Source of the DNA: Arcobacter sp.
Lineage (GTDB): Bacteria; Campylobacterota; Campylobacteria; Campylobacterales; Arcobacteraceae
Length of the DNA stretch: 11,344 nt
Reading direction: 5' to 3'
NCBI GenBank assembly: GCA_030635995.1
Contig: DAOVXU010000038.1
Coordinates: forward strand, 1-11,344
Part shown: piece after piece, positions 1-6,312 of the stretch
How the letters are laid out: each line of letters opens with the position of its first letter
How positions within the stretch are numbered: position 1 is the first letter of the stretch
Made by a program: the position numbers and the translations under genes
The notes under the pieces: generated by a model
What the model was told of the DNA's origin: nothing
Database searches by the model: none
What the model saw: only the letters and a program-made list of their open reading frames with translations

Positions 1-1116
1 ATCATCTAAGATTAATTTTCCACCTATTTTACTTAAATGTAGTCTATGTTCTACTGGCTTTATAGTATCTAAAGCTATTTTTATCTCATCAATACTAAGT
101 CCAAGTTTATTTGCTAAAAGAATTACAGCTGTTAAATTTATAGCATTAAAACTCCCTAATATAGGTGCATGAAAATGTTCAACAATACCATCTATATCTA
201 TATCAAACCAAATACCTTGTAGGTCACTTCGTGTAATATTAAGATTATGAGGAAATTTTGTAATAGTATTATATGGTAAAATTGGAACACTATCATGGAC
301 AAACCCATGAATTAGTTTTGGTGATTTTAGTATCTCCATTTTTGTATGAATTATATTATCTAATGTTTTAAAGTACTCTATATGTTGTTCCCCAACACTA
401 CCTATTATCACATATTGAGGTTCAAGAAAATTTGTAATCTCCTCTATATCTCCTGTTTGTCTAGCACCTGCTTCTGCAATATAAATCTGGGTATCTAGTG
501 GTAAATCATCATTTACATCTTTACAAAGTCCACCAATTGTATTTACACTTCTTGGTGTCATATATACATTAAACTTTTTTTCCAATACTTGATAAAGATA
601 GTTTTTAATAGATGTTTTTCCATAAGATGCCGTTATAGCAACCACATTTAAATCTCTTATAGTTTGTAATCTTTGTTTTGCTTTATGCTTAAAACTTAGA
701 AAAAACATTTTTTCTAAAGCAGTTGTAATTCCCCAAGTTAAAAACAGAGGAATAAAAACTCCATAACTACAACTAGGTGTCAAAAAACAAAGTCCATCTA
801 TAATAAATACAATAGACAATAAAATAATTAAAAATCTTTTTACTCTAGAAGTTAAAATAAGTGATTTAGTTAAATTCTTATTCCATAATAAAAAACTAGT
901 AAGATATAAAAGATAAAAATATACCATAAAATATGTAGTATCTAATAGATAAAAAAGTGCAATAGGAGATACAAAATATATTATATGCCATTGTTGTTTG
1001 TGATGTTTTAATATCACCCTATCCATTTTATAGTTATACCATTGAAGATTGGTAATAAGATACCATCCTAAACTCATTATTAATAGTATGTTTGTAAATA
1101 TTTCTAAAAATTCCAT
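1..1116 (-). CDS. murF: UDP-N-acetylmuramoyl-tripeptide--D-alanyl-D-alanine ligase, partial (C-terminus beyond window)
   Basis: MurF adds D-Ala-D-Ala to UDP-MurNAc-tripeptide using ATP, the last cytoplasmic step of the peptidoglycan precursor. The frame is open for 372 codons from ATG 1116 to the window edge. Residues 1-135 are strongly hydrophobic with about four to five possible membrane segments, where MurF proteins normally have a soluble substrate-binding domain. The Mur ligase core follows: the ATP loop ITASYGKTS (161-169; the first Gly of the usual GSxGKT is Ala), AEAGARQTGDI (214-224), VGEQHIEYFKTLDNI (241-255), the domain-end motif GSFNAINLTA (321-330) and the start of the C-terminal domain (VEHRLHL, then ILDD at 369-372, where MurF usually continues DDSYNANP). 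By family length about 120-130 residues are missing. The Shine-Dalgarno is weak (AAAGG, 12 nt upstream). Family call firm; MurF rather than another Mur ligase rests on the AGAR and HIEYF motifs. Confidence 0.9.
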   Translation of the reverse strand, partial: MEFLEIFTNILLIMSLGWYLITNLQWYNYKMDRVILKHHKQQWHIIYFVSPIALFYLLDTTYFMVYFYLLYLTSFLLWNKNLTKSLILTSRVKRFLIILLSIVFIIDGLCFLTPSCSYGVFIPLFLTWGITTALEKMFFLSFKHKAKQRLQTIRDLNVVAITASYGKTSIKNYLYQVLEKKFNVYMTPRSVNTIGGLCKDVNDDLPLDTQIYIAEAGARQTGDIEEITNFLEPQYVIIGSVGEQHIEYFKTLDNIIHTKMEILKSPKLIHGFVHDSVPILPYNTITKFPHNLNITRSDLQGIWFDIDIDGIVEHFHAPILGSFNAINLTAVILLANKLGLSIDEIKIALDTIKPVEHRLHLSKIGGKLILDD

Positions 1117-1141
1117 TGTTTATTCTTACCTTTTTTAACAG

Positions 1142-1252
1142 TTATTATTAAATATATGCTTATAAAACATCTGCAATGAAAGGGTCAATAAATCTTTGAT
1201 TTATTGGGGTACCCATCGTGAAGCCGTTTTATAAATATATATTTAATAATAA
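1142..1252 (-). other. 111-bp long-armed imperfect palindrome; predicted structured RNA or small palindromic element
   Basis: Seen directly: TTATTATTAAATATAT (1142-1157) is the exact reverse complement of 1237-1252, and TTATAAAAC (1160-1168) of 1226-1234. Only the dinucleotides 1158-1159 and 1235-1236 interrupt a 27-nt arm (one could be a G-T wobble). Inside, CAATAAATC (1186-1194) pairs with 1198-1206 around a TTT loop, and GGGT (1182-1185) pairs with ACCC (1211-1214), leaving GGGT 1207-1210 as a one-sided bulge. A further 4-bp helix (1175-1178 with 1216-1219) is possible on the minus-strand RNA. The element sits between the methyltransferase stop and the murF start. It is not a terminator: no T-run follows on either strand. 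Unlike a plain AT palindrome, the core is GC-richer and asymmetric. Strand is given as minus because of the promoter at 1269-1277. Function unknown. Confidence 0.75.
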
Positions 1253-1268
1253 TTACTTATTTAAAAAG

Positions 1269-1277
1269 ATTATATCA
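1269..1277 (-). promoter_or_regulatory. Extended -10 promoter reading into the palindrome and murF
   Basis: The minus strand reads TTTGATATAATC, a consensus TATAAT with an upstream TGn, here overlapping the methyltransferase stop codon (1270-1272). The -35 region is weak (TTTAGT near 1292-1297). A start near 1262 would place the palindrome about ten bases into the RNA and murF about 145 bases downstream. The same TTGATATAAT string stands before nth (7700-7708) and the HIT gene (9460-9468), which supports it as a real promoter form in this genome. Confidence 0.5.
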
Positions 1278-2193
1278 AATCTCTTTTAAAAACTAAATTC
1301 TTTAAACTTCTACTCTCATCTATAGATTCAAATTCAACTACATTTTTCAATCTTTTTTCAAACTTAAAGCTTGGTGCTTCAGTTTTAAAAATATCAATAA
1401 TAAAATCTATATCCAAATCTGGAGAATTTAGACAAGCTAAAACTATACAATTTTTAGCGGCTATTAGTTCTAGTTTTTTTATAATTTTATTATAATCTTT
1501 AGTTGCCTCAAAGCTACCTTTTTGAAAAGTAGGTGGGTCAATAATGATAATATCATATTGAGCTTTTTTCTTTATCCTTGAGAATGATTTAAGAATATTG
1601 TATGGGAAAAAACTTACAGTTGAAGTGCTAAAATTATTTAGATGATGATTTACCCTACCTGTAGTCAATGCACTTTTTGCCATATCTATATTTACAACAC
1701 TAGATGCTCCTCCACTTATAGCTGATAGAGAAAAACCACAAGTGTATGAAAATAAATTCAAGATTCTCTTATTATTCGCAATAGTTCTTATATATTCTCG
1801 TCCATTTTTCATATCTGGGAAATATCCACTATTTTGATTTGATAAAAGATTTAGTTTTATTTTTAGTCCATTTTCAACTGCATATATCTCATCTTTTAGC
1901 TCCCCAAGTATAACTTTAGGGGAACTACCTTTTATATATCTTTTTTGTAATACTATATTGTTATGTCTTGAACTTTTTATATACTCTTTACAGATATCTA
2001 TAAGTTCATCTTCAATATTTTGTTCACATTCAAAATAAAATGCAATACTTAATATATCATCAATAGAATCAACAGTAAGAAAATTCCAATTTTGATAAAC
2101 ATTTCCACGACCATGAAAAAGCCTTTTAAATTCTATATCTAAACCTATACTATTTTTTTCAATTATATTTTTTATATCATCAATTTTTAACAT
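1270..2193 (-). CDS. Class I SAM-dependent methyltransferase, RlmI/RlmK-like (COG1092 type)
   Basis: A 307-residue predicted SAM-dependent methyltransferase resembling the rRNA methyltransferases RlmI and RlmK (C-terminal half of RlmL), so a nucleic-acid substrate, probably rRNA, is likely but not proven. The N-terminal part carries RLFHGRG (24-30). Then come the family motif NQNSGYFPDMKNGREY (119-134 region), motif I ILNLFSYTCGFSLSA (144-158) forming the SAM pocket, the acidic D170 ending the second strand, and motif IV DPPTF (219-223). No PUA domain is evident, unlike RlmI, and the length matches the short group of the family. Start ATG 2193 has no Shine-Dalgarno; a TATAAT lies only 5 nt upstream, suggesting a leaderless message. 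It shares a 53-bp intergenic region with a divergent gene. Exact target base cannot be read from sequence. Confidence 0.85.
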   Translation of the reverse strand: MLKIDDIKNIIEKNSIGLDIEFKRLFHGRGNVYQNWNFLTVDSIDDILSIAFYFECEQNIEDELIDICKEYIKSSRHNNIVLQKRYIKGSSPKVILGELKDEIYAVENGLKIKLNLLSNQNSGYFPDMKNGREYIRTIANNKRILNLFSYTCGFSLSAISGGASSVVNIDMAKSALTTGRVNHHLNNFSTSTVSFFPYNILKSFSRIKKKAQYDIIIIDPPTFQKGSFEATKDYNKIIKKLELIAAKNCIVLACLNSPDLDIDFIIDIFKTEAPSFKFEKRLKNVVEFESIDESRSLKNLVFKRDLI

Positions 2194-2223
2194 TTGAAAT
2201 TATAACTAAAATTTAGATACAAT
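2194..2223 (+). promoter_or_regulatory. Sigma-70-type promoter for the small membrane protein gene
   Basis: TTGAAA (2194-2199) and TACAAT (2218-2223) are separated by 18 bp; each matches five of six consensus bases. A start near 2230 gives a leader of about 17 nt containing the GGAG at 2237-2240. The -35 overlaps the -10 of the divergent methyltransferase gene, so the two promoters probably compete for polymerase. Confidence 0.5.
2199..2204 (-). promoter_or_regulatory. -10 element immediately upstream of the methyltransferase start
   Basis: Minus strand TATAAT ends 5 nt before ATG 2193. No purine-rich ribosome-binding site fits in between, so transcription would begin at or next to the ATG. 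Confidence 0.4.
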
Positions 2224-2236
2224 CATAGAAAAATTT

Positions 2237-2240
2237 GGAG
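2237..2240 (+). promoter_or_regulatory. Ribosome-binding site deciding the start at TTG 2247
   Basis: GGAG lies 6 nt before TTG 2247. It overlaps the upstream in-frame TTG at 2235, which therefore has no site of its own; this moves the start 12 bases downstream of the longest frame. Confidence 0.6.
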
Positions 2241-2246
2241 AATATA

Positions 2247-2591
2247 TTGAGTTATAGTGAAATATTTATATTAGGTTGGAATTTAAACGCTTTAATGTTT
2301 GTTTTAAATTTGGTAATAGCCTTTGGAACAGTTCGTACAAATGACCCACTATCTTTACATAAAGAAACAGAAGTTTTAAAAGAATTAAAAGATGAAATTG
2401 ATGAGCTTTATCCTCAAAGAAGATATGATGTTTATATCACATATCTATTACCATTTACGGCATTTTTTAGAACTTCATTTCGATTATTTGAGATGACAAT
2501 GTTTTTTAAAGCAAATGATGGAACTAAAATGTTTGATTTTATGGTTTATAAATATGAAAAAGATATAGCAAGAGTTAAAAACAACTCTTAA
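2247..2591 (+). CDS. Small predicted two-helix membrane protein, unknown function
   Basis: I do not recognise a family. From TTG 2247 the product has 114 residues. There are two hydrophobic stretches: about residues 7-29 (FILGWNLNALMFVLNLVIAF) and about 62-88, the second rich in Phe and aromatic residues and interrupted by Arg75 and Arg79, so it may be amphipathic or interfacial. The loop between them (30-60) is charged and helical-looking (HKETEVLKELKDEIDELYP) and could form a short coiled coil. The C-terminus is basic (KYEKDIARVKNNS). It is the only plus-strand gene here, with its own promoter, and its stop codon lies one base from the stop of the convergent c-di-GMP gene, so the two transcripts should overlap. 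Codon use resembles the neighbours. A good ribosome-binding site and promoter argue it is real. Confidence 0.75.
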   Translation: MSYSEIFILGWNLNALMFVLNLVIAFGTVRTNDPLSLHKETEVLKELKDEIDELYPQRRYDVYITYLLPFTAFFRTSFRLFEMTMFFKANDGTKMFDFMVYKYEKDIARVKNNS

Positions 2592-2592
2592 T

Positions 2593-5298
2593 CTATTGAT
2601 TTGTATTTAATAGCTTTATAAAACTATCTGCACTTACTGGTTTTGAATAATAATACCCCTGATATATATTAGCCCCACAATCTTTAATAAATTTTAGATG
2701 TTCTATATTTTCTACACCTTCAATAATTACTTTCATCTTAAATACATTTGCCATATGAATCATCATCTTTACAAGTTCTTGATTTTCTTTTTTATTAAGA
2801 TTAAATATAAAGTGTCTATCAATTTTTAAATAATCAACTGGTAGTCTACTAAGATATGTTATAGACGAATAGCCTGTCCCAAAGTCATCAATAGAAAACT
2901 TCAAGCCTTGTTTTTTAAGCAAATTCATTTTTTCTATAACTTTATCAAAATCTTCTATTAAATTATCTTCTAATATCTCAAGTTCTATTCTATTAGGTTC
3001 TATACCATATTCACTTATAATAGAAAGAATATCATCTTCAAAATTTGGTTTTAAAAGTTCCTCCGAATCAATATTAATAGAAATTGTACCATAAAATATA
3101 TCTTGATTTTTACTTATAAATTCACAAGTACTATATAAAGCTAACCTTGTAATTTGAGAAATAAGTCCCATTCCATTTAGCACTTCAAGAAAACTATCAG
3201 GATAAAGAATACCTTTTGTAGGATGATTCCATCGTATAAGAGTTTCAGCACCACAAATAGTTCCATTATCTACTTTTACTTTTGGTTGCATGTAAAATTC
3301 AAATTGATTCTCTTTTACTGCAATATCTATCTCATTTTCAAGAAGCGTAGTCTCTTGCATTTTAATTTCAATAGACTTATCAAAGAATACATAATTATTT
3401 TTACCATTACTTTTTGCTTGATACATTGAAATATCAGCATGTTTTATAATATCTTGAGAACTCTTTTCATTATTAGGGAAAATTTTAATTCCAATACTAG
3501 CTCCAGTTTTTATCTCATATCCATCTATATATATTTTTTTTGAAAGTTCTTTTAATATTTTTTCACATTTATCCTTAACCTCTGCAGCTGCTTTATCTCT
3601 ATTTATATTTAAATTAAGCATAATTATTGCAAACTCATCTCCACTTAATCTTGAAAATATATCCTCTTTTCTTAGTAATATTTGCACTTTTGCAGTAATT
3701 TCTACAAGAAGTTTATCTCCAATATAATGACCATAGTTGTCATTTACAGCTTTAAAATTATCTAAATCTATAAAAAGAAATGCTGCTAAATGATTCTGTC
3801 GTACTGCATTTGAAAATTCTTTATCAAGTTTTTCAATTAGTGCTTTTCTATTTGGGAGTTTTGTTAAAAAATCATGATTTGCCTGATACTCTGCTAATAT
3901 TTGAGCCTCTTTTAGATCAGTTATATCTATAAATTGAGCTATATAGTGTGTTATCACTTCATCATTATTTTTAATAGCAGTTATAGATAGTTTTTCTGGA
4001 TATATTTCTCCATTTTTTCTTTTATTATAAATTTCACCAGACCATCTACCAACTATACGAATATCATCCCACATATCTTGAAAAAATTTTGGTGTATGCC
4101 TGTCTGAATTTAAAATATTTGGATTTTGACCAATAACATCATCTCTACTATATCCCGTAATATCACTAAAAGCATTATTTACTTGTAAAATAGTTCCTTT
4201 TACATCTGTAATAGTCATCGCCTCATGAGAATCAAAAGTATATGAAGCAATCTTTAGTTCATCCACCATTTGCTTCTCTTTATCAATAAGTCTTTTTAAA
4301 ATATAAAAGAGTGCCAATAAAGCTAAAATAGAAAATATCCAAAGAATCATTGAGATATACATAGAATTTTTAGCCTGTTGTTGTTTTTCATTTGTAGTAT
4401 TTACAAAAGTATGCAACATATTGTTTGATATTAACTCAATCTGATTTATATATAAGGTACTTATATCAAACCATTTATTAGCATCTTTAGTTGTAAGTTT
4501 TTTAAGAAAGAAATCCTTTTTTATCTTCTGGAATTTTTTATATATATTTGTATCTATCTCTTTATTATACAGTGCTTTAGATAATATATTGGCATGAGCA
4601 TAAAACTCTTTATGTAAAATCTTTTGTGATATTTCTAAATCTCTTGTTTTTATAATTATCTCTTCATTGTTGTAGTTTGAGAGTAGTTGATTGTATATGT
4701 GGGCTCGAATAAGACCTAACATCTCTTTTCTTTGCTGTAGTTGTACCAATGCATAATTATTTTGATTGCCACTATTATAACCCATTAAAATACTAATTAT
4801 ATCAAAAAGTTTTTCATTGATATCTGTATAATAATCAATTTCATTTTGAAATGTAATATCAGAATCAAATACTTTTTTTCTAATACTATTTATAAAGTGA
4901 AATTTATCAACTATTTTTGTGACATATTCTTTATTATTTTGCCCTAAAATAGTATAAAAAGCTTTTGTTTCTTGAGAATTTCCATTTATATAAGACAATA
5001 GATGAGTATATGATGCGTCAGTTTTTTTATATTGTTCATTAAGAACTTTTTTTCTTTTTATATTTTTAGATACTATATATCCCGCAGAAAGTCCTCTTTC
5101 TAACTGTATATTATGTACTAGATCAATTGAACTATATGTTATTTGAGCTGATAAAGAATCTAAAGAACTTTTTTGAAACTCTTGGTATTTTGAATTTACA
5201 AGAAAATATGAGAAATAAATAAGCACAGAAACAGGAATCATAAAAATAACAAGTATTTTAAATTGTAGTGATTTGTAATTCATTCTCGATTGTAACAT
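2593..5298 (-). CDS. Membrane-bound c-di-GMP regulator: NIT sensor, PAS, GGDEF and EAL domains
   Basis: A 901-residue two-domain c-di-GMP enzyme. Order: membrane helix 12-34; a helical periplasmic region 40-310 resembling the nitrate/nitrite-sensing NIT domain (IQLERGLSAGY, 64-74, is its signature); helix 313-334; PAS about 350-465; GGDEF about 470-640; EAL about 650-898. The cyclase site reads SGDEF (552-556), with RKED (543-546) five residues upstream matching the RxxD product-inhibition site. The phosphodiesterase half keeps ETL (685-687, the EAL position), N742, E774, DDFGTG (804-809), K825, E860 and Q880, so both activities look possible; which dominates cannot be read from sequence. It would couple a periplasmic signal, perhaps nitrate or nitrite, to the motile/sessile switch. 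Start is uncertain: ATG 5298 and ATG 5283 both lack a good Shine-Dalgarno. Convergent with the small membrane gene. Confidence 0.92.
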   Translation of the reverse strand: MLQSRMNYKSLQFKILVIFMIPVSVLIYFSYFLVNSKYQEFQKSSLDSLSAQITYSSIDLVHNIQLERGLSAGYIVSKNIKRKKVLNEQYKKTDASYTHLLSYINGNSQETKAFYTILGQNNKEYVTKIVDKFHFINSIRKKVFDSDITFQNEIDYYTDINEKLFDIISILMGYNSGNQNNYALVQLQQRKEMLGLIRAHIYNQLLSNYNNEEIIIKTRDLEISQKILHKEFYAHANILSKALYNKEIDTNIYKKFQKIKKDFFLKKLTTKDANKWFDISTLYINQIELISNNMLHTFVNTTNEKQQQAKNSMYISMILWIFSILALLALFYILKRLIDKEKQMVDELKIASYTFDSHEAMTITDVKGTILQVNNAFSDITGYSRDDVIGQNPNILNSDRHTPKFFQDMWDDIRIVGRWSGEIYNKRKNGEIYPEKLSITAIKNNDEVITHYIAQFIDITDLKEAQILAEYQANHDFLTKLPNRKALIEKLDKEFSNAVRQNHLAAFLFIDLDNFKAVNDNYGHYIGDKLLVEITAKVQILLRKEDIFSRLSGDEFAIIMLNLNINRDKAAAEVKDKCEKILKELSKKIYIDGYEIKTGASIGIKIFPNNEKSSQDIIKHADISMYQAKSNGKNNYVFFDKSIEIKMQETTLLENEIDIAVKENQFEFYMQPKVKVDNGTICGAETLIRWNHPTKGILYPDSFLEVLNGMGLISQITRLALYSTCEFISKNQDIFYGTISINIDSEELLKPNFEDDILSIISEYGIEPNRIELEILEDNLIEDFDKVIEKMNLLKKQGLKFSIDDFGTGYSSITYLSRLPVDYLKIDRHFIFNLNKKENQELVKMMIHMANVFKMKVIIEGVENIEHLKFIKDCGANIYQGYYYSKPVSADSFIKLLNTNQ

Positions 5299-5629
5299 AA
5301 TAAAAAATAGATCTAATTAAGAAACCTTTGAATTTAGCAATTTTAAAGTTACAAAAATCTTACTATTCTTATTCTATAACCATTCTTTTCTTTTAGATAA
5401 CAAATAACATGATTATTATACTTGGAATATTTTAATCAAAATTTATGGGAATAGTTTTAATATATTGTGCTAATATTGTGTCAGAAAAAGTATATTCAAC
5501 TCTGATAAGAAATTTTGAATTTTATTAGAAATCGTTGTATATAGGTATTTATCGTTCTACTATCCAAAAAGGATAGAATACATCAAACCTTACCTATCAA
5601 GATTAGATATATCTAAATATCTATAAAGA
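5299..5629. other. Intergenic region upstream of the c-di-GMP regulator, no gene seen
   Basis: About 330 bp of AT-rich DNA without a credible reading frame on either strand. It holds the likely promoter at 5415-5420, a weak hairpin CTATCC/GGATAG (5560-5576) with an A5 loop, and a 14-bp perfect palindrome TTAGATATATCTAA (5603-5616). The 5' leader of the c-di-GMP gene would be about 110 nt if that promoter is used. No conserved RNA was recognised. Confidence 0.5.
5415..5420 (-). promoter_or_regulatory. Candidate -10 element for the c-di-GMP regulator
   Basis: Minus strand AAGTATAATAATC contains a perfect TATAAT; TTTTGA 15 bp upstream is a poor -35. A start near 5408 leaves a 110-nt leader. Chosen as the only perfect -10 in the gap, so tentative. 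Confidence 0.3.
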
Positions 5630-5649
5630 AAGCCCTTATGAAAGGGCTT
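5630..5649 (-). terminator. Intrinsic terminator of the superoxide reductase gene
   Basis: AAGCCCTT (5630-5637) and AAGGGCTT (5642-5649) form an 8-bp stem with an ATGA loop, starting 6 nt after the stop codon. On the minus strand TCTTTAT follows, a modest T-tract. Position and GC content in an AT-rich gap make it convincing. Confidence 0.8.
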
Positions 5650-5655
5650 ATGAAA

Positions 5656-6081
5656 TTATACTTTTACTGATGAAGTATAGTTTCCATGCAGATTACATTT
5701 TGATGTTGCTGCAAGTGTTTTAACACTTGATAAATTTACTCTTGCTGCAAGATAACCTCTTGAAGTTTCTGGCTCTAAAGAAACACTTGAAACTTTTTTA
5801 CCATCTGCAAATAATTCAATTTCATATATCCAATGTTTTGCTGTACTTGGATGGATAATACCTGCTTGTCCTATATTTACTTCAACTAAAGTAAAACCTT
5901 TAGCATCTTTTGAACCTATTTTTATTTCAGGAGAATGTTTTTGTTCACCTTTTGTAGGGTTTAATGGATCTCTTAGCTTTACATTCATTGTATTTACAAC
6001 TAACTTTTTATCATAAGCACTAGCTAGTGTAGCACTAAGTGCTGTAACAGCGGCAACTTTTATTGCAGTTCTTCTATTCAT
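5656..6081 (-). CDS. Tat-exported superoxide reductase (neelaredoxin/desulfoferrodoxin family)
   Basis: Superoxide reductases reduce superoxide to peroxide at a mononuclear iron bound by four His and one Cys. This 141-residue protein has H49, H77, H83, C129 and H132; HPSTAKHWIYEIELF (77-91) and CNLHG (129-133) are the family signatures, and the one short HSPEI block (49-53) provides the first His. The fourth His is not obvious by eye: Trp84 stands where P. furiosus has a second His after H47. The residue before KH, Glu14 in P. furiosus, is Q47 here with Glu at 46. No N-terminal rubredoxin domain, so neelaredoxin-like. The start MNRRTAIK followed by a hydrophobic stretch and ASA (20-22) is a twin-arginine signal, so the iron protein should be exported folded to the periplasm. 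RBS AGGA lies 8 nt before ATG; own terminator; monocistronic. Confidence 0.82.
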   Translation of the reverse strand: MNRRTAIKVAAVTALSATLASAYDKKLVVNTMNVKLRDPLNPTKGEQKHSPEIKIGSKDAKGFTLVEVNIGQAGIIHPSTAKHWIYEIELFADGKKVSSVSLEPETSRGYLAARVNLSSVKTLAATSKCNLHGNYTSSVKV

Positions 6082-6144
6082 AATAATATTCCTATCTTTT
6101 TAATATTTGATTCTTAAAAAATCTTGAATGGATACTATCAAGTT

Positions 6145-6159
6145 TATATTAATAATATA
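6145..6159. promoter_or_regulatory. 7-1-7 inverted repeat upstream of the superoxide reductase gene
   Basis: TATATTA-A-TAATATA is a perfect 7-1-7 inverted repeat 64 bp upstream of the ATG, the spacing pattern of Fur/PerR-family operators. A second weaker repeat, CTTGA/TCAAG, lies at 6123-6142. PerR control would suit an oxidative-stress gene, but AT-only palindromes of this size arise by chance fairly often here. Confidence 0.3.
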
Positions 6160-6312
6160 TAAAATTAAATTTCTAATTTTATAGTTACACCTATAAAGAA
6201 GCTTTAAATTTAATATATCAAAAATAAATTTACTATATTAGTTTAGTTATAATTAATTATGAAATAGATTAGTAAATTAAAATAAAAATTTAGCTCTTAA
6301 TAAGATATAAAA

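Noticed and set aside
1142..1252. Known class for the palindrome: intrinsic terminator, integron attC, hammerhead/twister ribozyme, GEMM or preQ1 riboswitch, retron ncRNA
   Set aside because: No T-run, no attC core triplets, no conserved catalytic or ligand-core strings that I recognise, and no reverse transcriptase or integrase nearby.
3223..3429. 68-codon plus-strand frame inside the c-di-GMP regulator
   Set aside because: Antisense to the conserved GGDEF-EAL junction, low-complexity Phe/Ile/Leu product, no ribosome-binding site.
5560..5576. CTATCC/GGATAG hairpin as a terminator
   Set aside because: Only six pairs and no T-tract; the superoxide reductase gene already has a better terminator at 5630-5649.
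5603..5616. 14-bp palindrome TTAGATATATCTAA as an operator
   Set aside because: About 300 bp from the nearest start codon and easily produced by chance in AT-rich DNA.
5299..5629. Hidden small gene or sRNA in the largest gap
   Set aside because: No frame with start, ribosome-binding site and reasonable composition; no convincing promoter-plus-terminator pair for an sRNA.
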